Origin: Actinomycetes bacterium | Lineage (GTDB): Bacteria > Actinomycetota > Acidimicrobiia > Acidimicrobiales > Palsa-688 | Assembly: GCA_021850325.1 (NCBI GenBank) | Contig: JAJZMF010000048.1 | Coordinates: 1-64,000, forward strand | Length of the DNA stretch: 64,000 nt | Direction of reading: 5' to 3' | In this document: in pieces, positions 18,429-25,871 of the stretch | How the letters are laid out: every line of letters starts with the position of its first letter | Position numbering within the stretch: position 1 is the stretch's first letter | Made by a program: the position numbers and the translations under genes | Notes under the pieces: model-generated | The model's database searches: none | Told to the model about the DNA's origin: nothing | The model's input: only the letters and a program-made list of their open reading frames with translations

Positions 18429-18857
18429 ATGCCTGGTACCAACCCGGACAAGTCGTCACGAGGCCGCGCCGGCGCCAAGGACGGCGTGACCGAGCTGTTC
18501 CAGATGGCCCTGGCCTATGCCAAGCAGGAGACGCTGGACCCGGTCCTGGCCCAGCTGAAGGCCGTTGCGCGGGGTGTGGCCGGGGCGTTCCTGCTTGCCA
18601 TAGGGACTGTCCTGCTGGCGGTGGGCTTCGTGCGCGCGCTGCAGTCCGAGCTCGGGGGCGGGCCGGGGGCGGCCGTGGGCACCCTGGCCAGGACAGGTGC
18701 CGGCGGTGGGTACGTGGTCTTCCGGAACTCCCCCTACGGGGCCGGGGGCCACCTGTCGGGGGACTGGTCGTGGGTGCCCTACATGGGTGGGGCGCTGTTG
18801 TGCGTGGCGGTGGCCGGCTTCTGCGCCGCCCGGATCGTTAGGAGCAGCCGTCGATGA
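18429..18857 (+). CDS. Small membrane protein, holin-X/phage_holin_3_6-like
   Basis: 142 residues. The N-terminal soluble helix (TELFQMALAYAKQET) leads into a hydrophobic helix around residues 50-70, and a second membrane segment lies near the C-terminus (GGALLCVAVAGFCAA). This resembles actinobacterial holin-X/DUF1469 proteins, which despite the name are usually not phage genes. TAGTTT is 6 nt before ATG, suggesting a leaderless start. First gene of a run; its stop overlaps the next start as ATGA. Confidence 0.68.
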   Translation: MPGTNPDKSSRGRAGAKDGVTELFQMALAYAKQETLDPVLAQLKAVARGVAGAFLLAIGTVLLAVGFVRALQSELGGGPGAAVGTLARTGAGGGYVVFRNSPYGAGGHLSGDWSWVPYMGGALLCVAVAGFCAARIVRSSRR

Positions 18858-19093
18858 GCCCTTCTGGTGAGCGCCCCCAGGGGACCGGGCCGGACGGGCG
18901 GATCACGCCCGAGGACATCCGGCGCAAGGCCGAGGAGCTGGCGGGCGGTGTGCAGGACCAGGTCCGCGCTGCCCGCCCGGCGCTCAACTACGCCGCCATC
19001 GCTGCGGGTGCAGTGGTGGTGCTCGCTGCGTTCTGGTTGGGCCGGCGCAGTGGCAGGCGACGCTCGACCGTGGTCGAGATCCGTCGTGGCTGA
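18854..19093 (+). CDS. Small single-pass membrane protein (79 aa)
   Basis: A charged N-terminal half with an amphipathic helix (TPEDIRRKAEELAGGVQDQV), one hydrophobic segment of about 18 residues (YAAIAAGAVVVLAAFWLG), and a basic tail rich in Arg. ATGA overlap with the preceding holin-like gene. Probably a membrane partner of it. Family not recognised. Confidence 0.65.
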   Translation: MSPSGERPQGTGPDGRITPEDIRRKAEELAGGVQDQVRAARPALNYAAIAAGAVVVLAAFWLGRRSGRRRSTVVEIRRG

Positions 19094-19171
19094 GCGCGTG
19101 CCGGCACCTGCGGGTGCGGGGCCGGGGCGCCGGGCGACAGCCGAAGGCGCCCGGGGGGCGGGGGCGGGGCT

Positions 19172-19408
19172 GTGAGGCGGCTCACGAGCCTGCTGGTCAG
19201 CCGGGGCCTTCGCCGTGGCCTGCTGGGAGGCGAGCCGCTGTGGCTGGTCCTCGGGGGGCTGGGCCTGGTGCTGCGCCTTGCCCGTCGGGCAGGCCGCAAG
19301 CGCCGGGAGGTCGTCTTCGCCGAGGAGGTGCCCCTCGGTGGGAGCCTCGTCATCACCCACGTACCCCGCAGGGGCCACAATGGGCGCCGTGAAGGTCCTG
19401 CTTCGTAA
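19172..19408 (+). CDS. Small membrane-associated protein (78 aa)
   Basis: GTG start. One hydrophobic segment around residues 20-36 flanked by Arg-rich stretches, then a short soluble tail. Its 3' end overlaps the sulfur-carrier gene by 29 nt in another frame. Nothing identifies its function; it completes a trio of small membrane genes before the ttu genes. Confidence is moderate because it is short and basic. Confidence 0.5.
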   Translation: MRRLTSLLVSRGLRRGLLGGEPLWLVLGGLGLVLRLARRAGRKRREVVFAEEVPLGGSLVITHVPRRGHNGRREGPAS

Positions 19409-19589
19409 CCCCAGGCGGGAGGTCGAGGTGCCCGGGCCGGTAGGGGCCGTGGCCCTGCTGCGCCAGCTCGGCTACGTGCGCGAGGCGGTCCTGGTGATCG
19501 TCGACGGCGCGCTCGTGACCGGTGACGCGACCATCCCCGACGGTGCCCAGGTCGAGATCCGCCCCGTGGTTTCGGGTGGTGCCCGGTGA
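19380..19589 (+). CDS. ThiS/MoaD-like sulfur carrier, TtuB-type
   Basis: 69 residues with a beta-grasp pattern: KVLLRNPRREVEV, VGAVALLRQLGY, a strand pair VLVIVDGALV, then IPDGAQVEIRPVVSGG. The end is GG followed by Ala-Arg. In TtuB the C-terminal glycine is activated and thiolated to hand sulfur to TtuA, so two extra residues would need removal or tolerance. ATG 19380 has AGGGG 6 nt upstream. The next gene, TtuA-like, starts with a GTGA overlap, which makes a TtuB role much more likely than thiamine or molybdopterin synthesis. No E1-like activating enzyme is in the window. Confidence 0.75.
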   Translation: MGAVKVLLRNPRREVEVPGPVGAVALLRQLGYVREAVLVIVDGALVTGDATIPDGAQVEIRPVVSGGAR

Positions 19590-20521
19590 AGTGCCGGGTC
19601 TGCCGGGCGCCGGCCGTGGTCGAAGTGCGCCGCCACAATGCCGGTTTCTGCCGGGACTGCTTCCTCGGCCACTGCCGCTCCCAGGTGGAGCGGGCGGTCA
19701 AGGAGCACCGGATGATGGGCCCGGACGACCGCGTGCTGGTGGCCGTCTCGGGCGGCAAGGACTCGCTGGCCCTCTGGGACATCCTGGTGGAGCTCGGCTA
19801 CCGTGCCGACGGTCTGTACATAGGGCTGGGCATCGATGGTTACAGCGGCCCGTCGGGCGAACAGGCCCGTGCTTTCGCCCGCGCCCGGGGCCTGGAGCTG
19901 CTGGAGGTGGACCTGCCCGCCGACTACGGCTACGACGTCCGTAGCGGCGCCGCCGCGGACCGGCGGGTGCCGTGCTCGGCGTGCGGCTTGTCCAAGCGGC
20001 ACATCTTCGACCGGGTGGCCGTCCAGGGTGGCTACGACGTTGTCGCCACGGGCCACAACCTGGACGACGAGGCGGCCGTCCTGCTGGGCAACGTCCTGCG
20101 TTGGGACCTGGCCTACCTGGCCCGCCAGCGCCCCGTGCTCCCGGGAGGGGAGGGCTTCCCCCGCAAGGTGAAGCCGCTGGTGAAGCTGGGCGAGAGGGAG
20201 ATGGCCGCCTACTGCGTGCTGAAGGGCATCGACTACCAGGTCGAGGAGTGCCCGATGGCGGCGGGCAACCGGCACCTGGGCTACAAGGAGGCGCTCAACG
20301 TGATCGAGGAGCGCTCGCCCGGTGCCAAGGCATCGTTCTACAACGGCTTCCTGGAACGGGGGTCGGAGCTGGGCGCGGGCACGGCGGCCGCCGAACGCGA
20401 GGGCCTCCACCCCTGCCCCAGCTGCGGTGCGCCCACCACGTCGGCCGTGTGCGCCTTCTGCAAGCTGGTGGAGAAGGCGGGCGGTGACCCCCGGCGCCGC
20501 CTACCGGTCTCAGCCCGGTGA
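19586..20521 (+). CDS. ttuA: TtuA-like tRNA 2-thiolation enzyme
   Basis: 311 residues with the TtuA architecture. An N-terminal zinc finger (C3, C6, C22, C25) precedes the ATP-binding PP-loop SGGKDS at 55-60. Cluster cysteines C130 and C133 (PCSACG) and C222 (EECPMA) coincide, as far as I recall, with the three [4Fe-4S] ligands of Thermus TtuA. A C-terminal CPSCG...CAFC zinc ribbon follows. TtuA adenylates and thiolates tRNA U54, giving 2-thioribothymidine. The GTGA overlap with the sulfur carrier and with trmI downstream ties it to T-loop modification. A TtcA/TtuA relative acting at another position cannot be excluded. Confidence 0.85.
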   Translation: MKCRVCRAPAVVEVRRHNAGFCRDCFLGHCRSQVERAVKEHRMMGPDDRVLVAVSGGKDSLALWDILVELGYRADGLYIGLGIDGYSGPSGEQARAFARARGLELLEVDLPADYGYDVRSGAAADRRVPCSACGLSKRHIFDRVAVQGGYDVVATGHNLDDEAAVLLGNVLRWDLAYLARQRPVLPGGEGFPRKVKPLVKLGEREMAAYCVLKGIDYQVEECPMAAGNRHLGYKEALNVIEERSPGAKASFYNGFLERGSELGAGTAAAEREGLHPCPSCGAPTTSAVCAFCKLVEKAGGDPRRRLPVSAR

Positions 20522-21330
20522 GCGGGGAAGGCGCGCCGGAGGCCCCGCGGCCCCGGGGGCCCTTCGCGGCGGGTGAGCGGGTCGTGCTGTTCGACTCCAA
20601 GAGCCGCCGCTACCTGGTCGCCCTCGCCGAGGGGGGCGAGTTCCACTCCCACGCCGGCGTCCTGCCCCATGCCGAGCTGATCGGCAGGGAGGAGGGGACA
20701 GTGGTGCGCTCCAACCGGGGCGCCCGCTACATCGCGGTACGGCCGACCTTGGCCGAGGTGGTCCTCAAGATGCCGAGGGGCGCCCAGGTCATCTACCCCA
20801 AGGACCTGGGCCCGATCCTGGTCCTGGGCGACGTGTTCCCCGGTGCCCGTGTCCTGGAGTCGGGACTGGGCTCCGGGGCGCTGTCCATGGCCCTCCTGCG
20901 GGCGGGGGCGGACGTCACGGGCTACGAGCTGAGGGAGGACTTCGCCCGCCGGGCGGTCTCCAATGTCACTGCGTTCCTGGGCGAGGAGGTGCTCGCTCGC
21001 TACCACGTCGAGGTCCGTGACGTCTACGAGGGCATCGGCCCCCGGGACCTGGACCGGGTCCTGCTCGACCTGCCCGAGCCCTGGCGGGTCGTGGAGCACG
21101 CCGCCGCCGCCCTGCGGCCGGGCGGGATCCTCCTGTCCTACCTGCCGACGGTCCCCCAGGTCATGGCCCTGCGCGAGGCGCTCGACAAGGCGGGCTTCGC
21201 CCTGGCCGAGACGGTGGAGGTGATGCAGAGGGGCTGGCACATAGACGGCCAGTCGGTCAGGCCCGACCACCGGATGGTCGGCCACACCGGCTTCCTCACC
21301 TCGGCGCGGTTGCTGGCCCTGGAGCCGTGA
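20518..21330 (+). CDS. trmI: tRNA (adenine-58-N1)-methyltransferase TrmI
   Basis: 270 residues, full-length TrmI. The N-terminal beta domain (ERVVLFDSKSRRYLVAL) precedes the SAM-binding domain with LESGLGSGALSMAL as motif I and DVYEGIGPRDLDRVLLDLPEP including the DLPEP motif. It makes m1A58 in the tRNA T-loop. The GTG start overlaps the ttuA stop, and its own stop overlaps the next gene. TrmI commonly lies upstream of arc/mpa in actinobacteria. Confidence 0.95.
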   Translation: MSGEGAPEAPRPRGPFAAGERVVLFDSKSRRYLVALAEGGEFHSHAGVLPHAELIGREEGTVVRSNRGARYIAVRPTLAEVVLKMPRGAQVIYPKDLGPILVLGDVFPGARVLESGLGSGALSMALLRAGADVTGYELREDFARRAVSNVTAFLGEEVLARYHVEVRDVYEGIGPRDLDRVLLDLPEPWRVVEHAAAALRPGGILLSYLPTVPQVMALREALDKAGFALAETVEVMQRGWHIDGQSVRPDHRMVGHTGFLTSARLLALEP

Positions 21331-22517
21331 ACGCCTTCGACCTGGGCATCCTGGTAGCGGCCGCCCTGGCCGCCCTGGGGGGTTGGCGGATCGGCTTCCT
21401 GGCGCGCGTGTTCTCCTGGTTGGGACTGGGGGCCGGTCTGTACCTGGCCGTGCGCTTCCTGCCCAACATCGTGACATTCGTCCACCTCTCGGGTTCCGTC
21501 CCCCGGGTCGCCCTGGCCATTGTGGTGCTGCTGGCGGGGGCCTTCGTCGGCCAGGCCGTCGGGCTGATGCTCGGGGGCCGGCTCCACTCGGTGCTCCCCT
21601 TCGGTGGGGTGCGCACCGTGGACCGGGCCGTGGGGTCGCTGCTCGGGGTGGCGGGGGTGCTGGCCGCAGTGTGGCTCCTGGCGCCTTCCCTGGCCGCGGT
21701 GCCGGGTACGTTGTCCCAGCTGACGACGGGCTCAGTGATCGCCCGGTGGGTGAGCCGGGCCACACAGGCCGAGGGGATCAACCCTCCCGACACGCTGCAG
21801 GCTCTGCGCCGCCTGGTGGGCCAGGGAGGGTTCCCCCAGGTCTTCACCTCGTTCGGGCCCAGCCAGGACACAGGCAACCCACCGCTGCACGACCCGCTCG
21901 CTGCCGCGGTGCTGGCAGGCGCAGAGCGCTCGACGGTGAAGGTGGTGGGGCAGGCCTGCGGCCGCTTGCAGGAGGGGAGCGGGTTCGCGGTGGCCCCTGA
22001 CCTGGTGGTGACCAACGCACACGTGGTCGCCGGTGAGCCCCCCGGGCAGACCGAGGTGCTGCTGCCGGGCCACCTCCTGCCCAAGCCGGCAACGGTAGTG
22101 CTGTACAACCCCGACGTGGACCTCGCCCTGCTCTCGGTGCCGGGGCTGGGCCAGCGGGCGCTGCCCCTGGGCTCTGCTGTCTCGGGTGAGAAGGGGGCCG
22201 TGCTCGGCCACCCCAACGGACAGGACCCTCTCGCCGTGCAGCCGGCCGTGGTCGCCGACCAGGTGACAGCGCGGGGGGAGGACCTCTACAACACCCGCAC
22301 CACGACCAGGAAGGTGCTCGTGCTGGCAGCACGGCTGACCTACGGTGACTCGGGGGCGCCCCTAGTGGACCGGGGTGGCGAGGTCGTGGGCGTGGCCTTC
22401 GCCATCGCCCCGGACCGTGCCACCACGGCTTACGCGCTGAGCACCAGCGAGCTGTTGCCGCTCCTGCGCCAGCCCCGGGGGCGAGCGGTCAGCACCCGTA
22501 CCTGCGTCGGGGGCTGA
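21327..22517 (+). CDS. marP: MarP-like membrane serine protease (CvpA domain plus trypsin-like domain)
   Basis: 396 residues. Four hydrophobic helices in residues 1-120 match the CvpA (colicin V production) membrane domain, followed by a periplasmic trypsin-like domain. The triad is visible: H232 in TNAHVV, D265 in NPDVDLAL and S342 in YGDSGAPL. Two cysteines may form a disulfide as in MarP. In Mycobacterium MarP protects against acid and oxidative stress by acting on the envelope. GTGA overlap with trmI suggests co-translation. Good match in length and domain order. Confidence 0.92.
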   Translation: MNAFDLGILVAAALAALGGWRIGFLARVFSWLGLGAGLYLAVRFLPNIVTFVHLSGSVPRVALAIVVLLAGAFVGQAVGLMLGGRLHSVLPFGGVRTVDRAVGSLLGVAGVLAAVWLLAPSLAAVPGTLSQLTTGSVIARWVSRATQAEGINPPDTLQALRRLVGQGGFPQVFTSFGPSQDTGNPPLHDPLAAAVLAGAERSTVKVVGQACGRLQEGSGFAVAPDLVVTNAHVVAGEPPGQTEVLLPGHLLPKPATVVLYNPDVDLALLSVPGLGQRALPLGSAVSGEKGAVLGHPNGQDPLAVQPAVVADQVTARGEDLYNTRTTTRKVLVLAARLTYGDSGAPLVDRGGEVVGVAFAIAPDRATTAYALSTSELLPLLRQPRGRAVSTRTCVGG

Positions 22518-22566
22518 GAGCCTCCGCGCACCGGGGCCGGCACCCGGCCCTGCGCCCTGCCTGCGC

Positions 22567-22572
22567 TAACCT
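22567..22572 (+). promoter_or_regulatory. Candidate -10 box of the homospermidine operon
   Basis: TAACCT would start transcription near 22579, leaving a GC-rich leader of about 65 nt before ATG 22646. The leader ends in a purine-rich stretch (GGGAAGGTGGTGGGAAAG) that contains the ribosome binding site. No clear -35 box. Confidence 0.35.
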
Positions 22573-22645
22573 TGACGTTCTTTGGCAGGTGCGGGCCAGG
22601 CCGCCGTGCGGGCCCCGGGACTTGGGAAGGTGGTGGGAAAGCCAC

Positions 22646-23848
22646 ATGCAACCTGTTGGTGCCGTGGGACTCGACGAGGTAACCGGCTTGACTACACCCA
22701 TCGCCAGGTTCCTGGACGGCAATTCGCACCTGCCGACCCCGTTCCTGGTCTTCGACCTGGACGTGGTGGCTCTGCGCTACCACCAGCTGCGCGAGGCCCT
22801 GCCCATGGCCAAGGTCTTCTACGCCGTCAAGGCCAACCCGGCCGAGGAGGTGCTGGCCCGCCTGGACAGCATCGGTTCCAGCTTCGACGTGGCCAGCCGG
22901 GGGGAGATCGAGCGCTGCCTGAACCTGGGCATCGACCCGTCACGCCTGGCCTATGGCAACACGATCAAGAAGGAGCGTGACATCGCCTTCGCCTTCGAGC
23001 AGGGTGTGACCACGTTCACGGTGGACGCCGAGGCAGAGCTCGAGAAGGTGGTCCGCCAGGCGCCGGGCAGCACCGTCTACGTCCGTACCGCCACCGACGG
23101 GACGGGGGCCGACTGGCCCTTGTCACGCAAGTTCGGCTGCGACCTCTCCGAGGCAGCCGCCCTGGTCCGCCGGGCGGCCTGGGCCGGGATGAGCTTCGGT
23201 CTCTCGTTCCACGTCGGCTCCCAGCAGCGTGACGTGCAGGCCTGGGAGCGCCCCCTGGCCGACGTGGGCGACCTGCTCCGCCAACTGCGGGGCGAGGGCC
23301 TGGAGGCCGTCGGGCTGAACCTCGGGGGTGGCTTCCCGTCCCACTATGTCGACCCTGTGCCGGAGCTGGCGGCCTATGGCACGGCGATCCGCCGTTCCCT
23401 GGCTGCCCACCTGGGGGACTTCGGGGGCGAGGTGCTCGTGGAGCCGGGCCGGTACCTGGTGGGTGACGCCGGGGTCATCGAGACGGAGGTGGTGCTCATC
23501 TCCCGACGCCCCGACAACGACGAAGCCCGTTGGGTCTACCTCGACATCGGCATGTTCAACGGGCTCACCGAGACGCTGGACGAGTCGATCCGCTACCGGG
23601 TGGGCACTCCCGGCGACCGGGCCAACCAGGGCCCTGTGGTGCTGGCCGGGCCCTCGTGCGACAGTGCCGACGTCCTGTACGAGAAGGCCGGGTACCAGCT
23701 CCCCCTGGACCTCCGGATCGGGGACCGGGTGCGGCTGCTGTCGACCGGGGCCTACACCTCCTCCTACTCGTCGGTGTGGTTCAACGGTTTCGAGCCTCTG
23801 CGCTGCTTCTTTGTCTCTGCCGAGGACCAGGGCGTGGTGGCGGCATGA
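22646..23848 (+). CDS. Ornithine decarboxylase (PLP fold type III)
   Basis: 400 residues. The PLP-binding lysine K62 lies in YAVKANP; other family landmarks are FHVGSQ, LNLGGGFP, the phosphate-binding EPGRY, the active-site cysteine in CDSADVL, and SSYSSVWFNGF at the end. It is eukaryote/alphaproteobacteria-like ODC rather than the large bacterial form. Lysine or diaminopimelate decarboxylase relatives are alternatives, but the downstream homospermidine synthase, whose ATG overlaps this stop as ATGA, favours putrescine production from ornithine. ATG 22646 is chosen for the purine-rich site before it. Confidence 0.88.
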   Translation: MQPVGAVGLDEVTGLTTPIARFLDGNSHLPTPFLVFDLDVVALRYHQLREALPMAKVFYAVKANPAEEVLARLDSIGSSFDVASRGEIERCLNLGIDPSRLAYGNTIKKERDIAFAFEQGVTTFTVDAEAELEKVVRQAPGSTVYVRTATDGTGADWPLSRKFGCDLSEAAALVRRAAWAGMSFGLSFHVGSQQRDVQAWERPLADVGDLLRQLRGEGLEAVGLNLGGGFPSHYVDPVPELAAYGTAIRRSLAAHLGDFGGEVLVEPGRYLVGDAGVIETEVVLISRRPDNDEARWVYLDIGMFNGLTETLDESIRYRVGTPGDRANQGPVVLAGPSCDSADVLYEKAGYQLPLDLRIGDRVRLLSTGAYTSSYSSVWFNGFEPLRCFFVSAEDQGVVAA

Positions 23849-25275
23849 GCGGTTACCCCACGTACGGGCCTCTGGGCGGGCCTGTGCTCATGATCGGGTC
23901 GGGCTCGATCGCCCACGGCACCCTGCCCCTCCTGCTCCGGCACTTCGACCTCGCCCCCGACGACATCACCGTGCTCGGCCCGGAGACCGCCGACGACCCG
24001 GTCCTGGGCAAGCTCGGGGTGCGCACCGTTCAGGCCGCCGTGACCAGGGACAACTACCGGGAGCTGCTGACGCCCCTGCTCGTGCAGTCCGGCCGCAGGG
24101 CTTTTTGCGTGAACCTTTCCGTCGACACCTCCTCGGTGGCGATCATGGTCCTCTGCCGGGAACTGGGCTGCCTGTACATCGACACGGTCGTGGAGCCGTG
24201 GCCGGGCTTCTACGACGACCCGACCGCACCCCTGGCCGCCCGCACCAACTACGCCCTCCGGGAGACGGTGCTGGCCGAGCGGGCGGCCCACCCGGGGGGG
24301 ACGACCGCCGTTTCGGCCTGCGGGGCCAACCCGGGCATGGTCTCCTGGTTCGTCAAGCAGGCCCTTCTCGACGTCGCCGCCCGCACCGGCGTCGACGGCC
24401 CCGAGCCCACCTCGAGGCAGGAGTGGGCATCGCTCATGGCCCGCTGCGGGGTCAAAGGCGTGCACATCGCGGAGCGGGACACCCAGCGGTCACGCTCGCC
24501 CAAGTGCGTGGGCACGTTCGTCAACACCTGGTCGGTCGACGGCTTCATCTCCGAGGGCCTGCAGCCGGCCGAGCTCGGCTGGGGGACGCACGAGAAGTGG
24601 GCGCCGCCCCACAGCCACCGCCACAGCCAGGCCGACGCCCCCTCCATCTACCTGAGCCGTCCCGGGGCGGACACCCGGGTGCGCACCTGGTGCCCCACGG
24701 CGGGGCCGCAGTACGGGCTGTGCGTCACCCACAACGAGTCGATCTCGGTCGCCGACTACTTCACCCTGAGGGAGGCCGGCGAGGTCGTCTACAGGCCGAC
24801 CTGCCACTACGCGTACCACCCCGCCGACGATGCCCTCCTCTCCTGGCACGAGCTGTTCGGCCGGGGCTGTGCCACCCCGGAGCGCCAGGTAGTCCTGGAC
24901 GAGGCCGACGTGCTGGACGGGGTGGACGAGCTCGGCGTGCTGCTCTACGGCCATCGGGCCAATGCCTACTGGTACGGGTCGCGCCTCTCCATCGAGGAGA
25001 CCAGGGCCCTGGCCCCCTTCCAGAACGCGACCGGGCTGCAGGTCACCTCAGCCGTGCTGGCAGGCATGGTATGGGCCATCGAGAACCCTGACCGGGGCAT
25101 CGTCGAGGCCGACGAGATGGACTTCCGGCGCTGCCTGGAGGTGCAGGTCCCCTACCTGGGGCCCGTCGAGGGCCACTTCACCGACTGGCACCCTCTCCAG
25201 AGCCGCTCCGCACTGTTCCCCGACGACCGTGACGACGACGACCCCTGGCAGTTCCGCAACGTGCTGGTGCACTGA
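23845..25275 (+). CDS. Homospermidine synthase
   Basis: 476 residues, the usual bacterial length. The NAD-binding start VLMIGSGSIAHGTLPLL resembles saccharopine dehydrogenase-like folds; YIDTVVEPWPGFYDD, CGANPGMVSWFVKQAL and HRANAYWYGSRLS are typical of this enzyme. It joins two putrescines into sym-homospermidine with NAD as redox cofactor. The start is fixed by the ATGA overlap with the decarboxylase; the longer frame upstream is a shadow. Together they form a complete two-step polyamine route from ornithine. Confidence 0.93.
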   Translation: MSGYPTYGPLGGPVLMIGSGSIAHGTLPLLLRHFDLAPDDITVLGPETADDPVLGKLGVRTVQAAVTRDNYRELLTPLLVQSGRRAFCVNLSVDTSSVAIMVLCRELGCLYIDTVVEPWPGFYDDPTAPLAARTNYALRETVLAERAAHPGGTTAVSACGANPGMVSWFVKQALLDVAARTGVDGPEPTSRQEWASLMARCGVKGVHIAERDTQRSRSPKCVGTFVNTWSVDGFISEGLQPAELGWGTHEKWAPPHSHRHSQADAPSIYLSRPGADTRVRTWCPTAGPQYGLCVTHNESISVADYFTLREAGEVVYRPTCHYAYHPADDALLSWHELFGRGCATPERQVVLDEADVLDGVDELGVLLYGHRANAYWYGSRLSIEETRALAPFQNATGLQVTSAVLAGMVWAIENPDRGIVEADEMDFRRCLEVQVPYLGPVEGHFTDWHPLQSRSALFPDDRDDDDPWQFRNVLVH

Positions 25276-25415
25276 GGGCAGGCTTGTCGGCGGTCAGGGG
25301 CGGGAAGCGGGTGGTGGGCAAAAGCCGGCTTCCTACTGTTGCCCGAACAGTCCGCAGGCCCGGTGGCGGTGGTGCTGAGCAGCACCACACGGAGGTCAAA
25401 GGGCCCTCTGGGCCC

Positions 25416-25649
25416 CTATTCCTCTATGAAGATGCACTCCCCGGGGCATTCCTCAGCCGCCTCCCGGGTCGCGTCCTCCATGTCCTCTGGCACGAGAGCC
25501 AGGCCGGCATGCCCACCCGGGTCGCTGAAGATCTTGTCACCCTCTTTGACGTAGGACAGACCATCGTCCAACAAGGTGAACACTGCGGGCGCGATCTCCT
25601 CGCAGAGGCCGTCGCCGGTGCAGAGATCCTGGTCGATCCAGACCTTCAT
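25416..25649 (-). CDS. Small ferredoxin, likely [3Fe-4S] type
   Basis: 77 residues starting MKVWIDQDLC. The cluster motif is CTGDGLC plus a distant CPGEC, so the second cysteine of a 4Fe-4S motif is replaced by Asp, as in single-cluster 3Fe-4S ferredoxins that feed cytochromes P450 and desaturases. Acidic throughout. A clear promoter with TTGACA lies 51 nt upstream. It is divergent from arc. The partner is unknown; the desaturase at 17.5-18.3 kb is one possible electron acceptor. Confidence 0.88.
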   Translation of the reverse strand: MKVWIDQDLCTGDGLCEEIAPAVFTLLDDGLSYVKEGDKIFSDPGGHAGLALVPEDMEDATREAAEECPGECIFIEE

Positions 25650-25699
25650 TTCGCTGTACGTTCCCTCGTGATGTCCGTGCACACCGCTGTGCGGCTTAC

Positions 25700-25729
25700 A
25701 AACTACCGGCACGACCCGCCAAGTGTCAA
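25700..25729 (-). promoter_or_regulatory. Ferredoxin promoter (TTGACA-18-TAGTTT)
   Basis: On the minus strand TTGACA (25724-25729) and TAGTTT (25700-25705) are 18 nt apart, a near-consensus housekeeping promoter. Transcription would start near 25693, about 43 nt before the ferredoxin ATG. Confidence 0.65.
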
Positions 25730-25788
25730 CGACGGCCCAGGCCAGGGGCCCGCGTAGGGCCGTGCACCGGCTCGGCGGTCCCTGGCTG

Positions 25789-25794
25789 TAACGT
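25789..25794 (+). promoter_or_regulatory. -10 box upstream of arc
   Basis: TAACGT, the same hexamer found 6 nt before dop, lies 77 nt before the arc ATG. The leader ends in AGAGGAGGTGG, a strong ribosome binding site. Confidence 0.4.
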
Positions 25795-25871
25795 CGGGTG
25801 GAGGCAGGCCGAGAGGCCGCGAGGCCGTCCCGGGGGCGTCCGGGAGGCCCAGCCAGAGGAGGTGGTACCGC

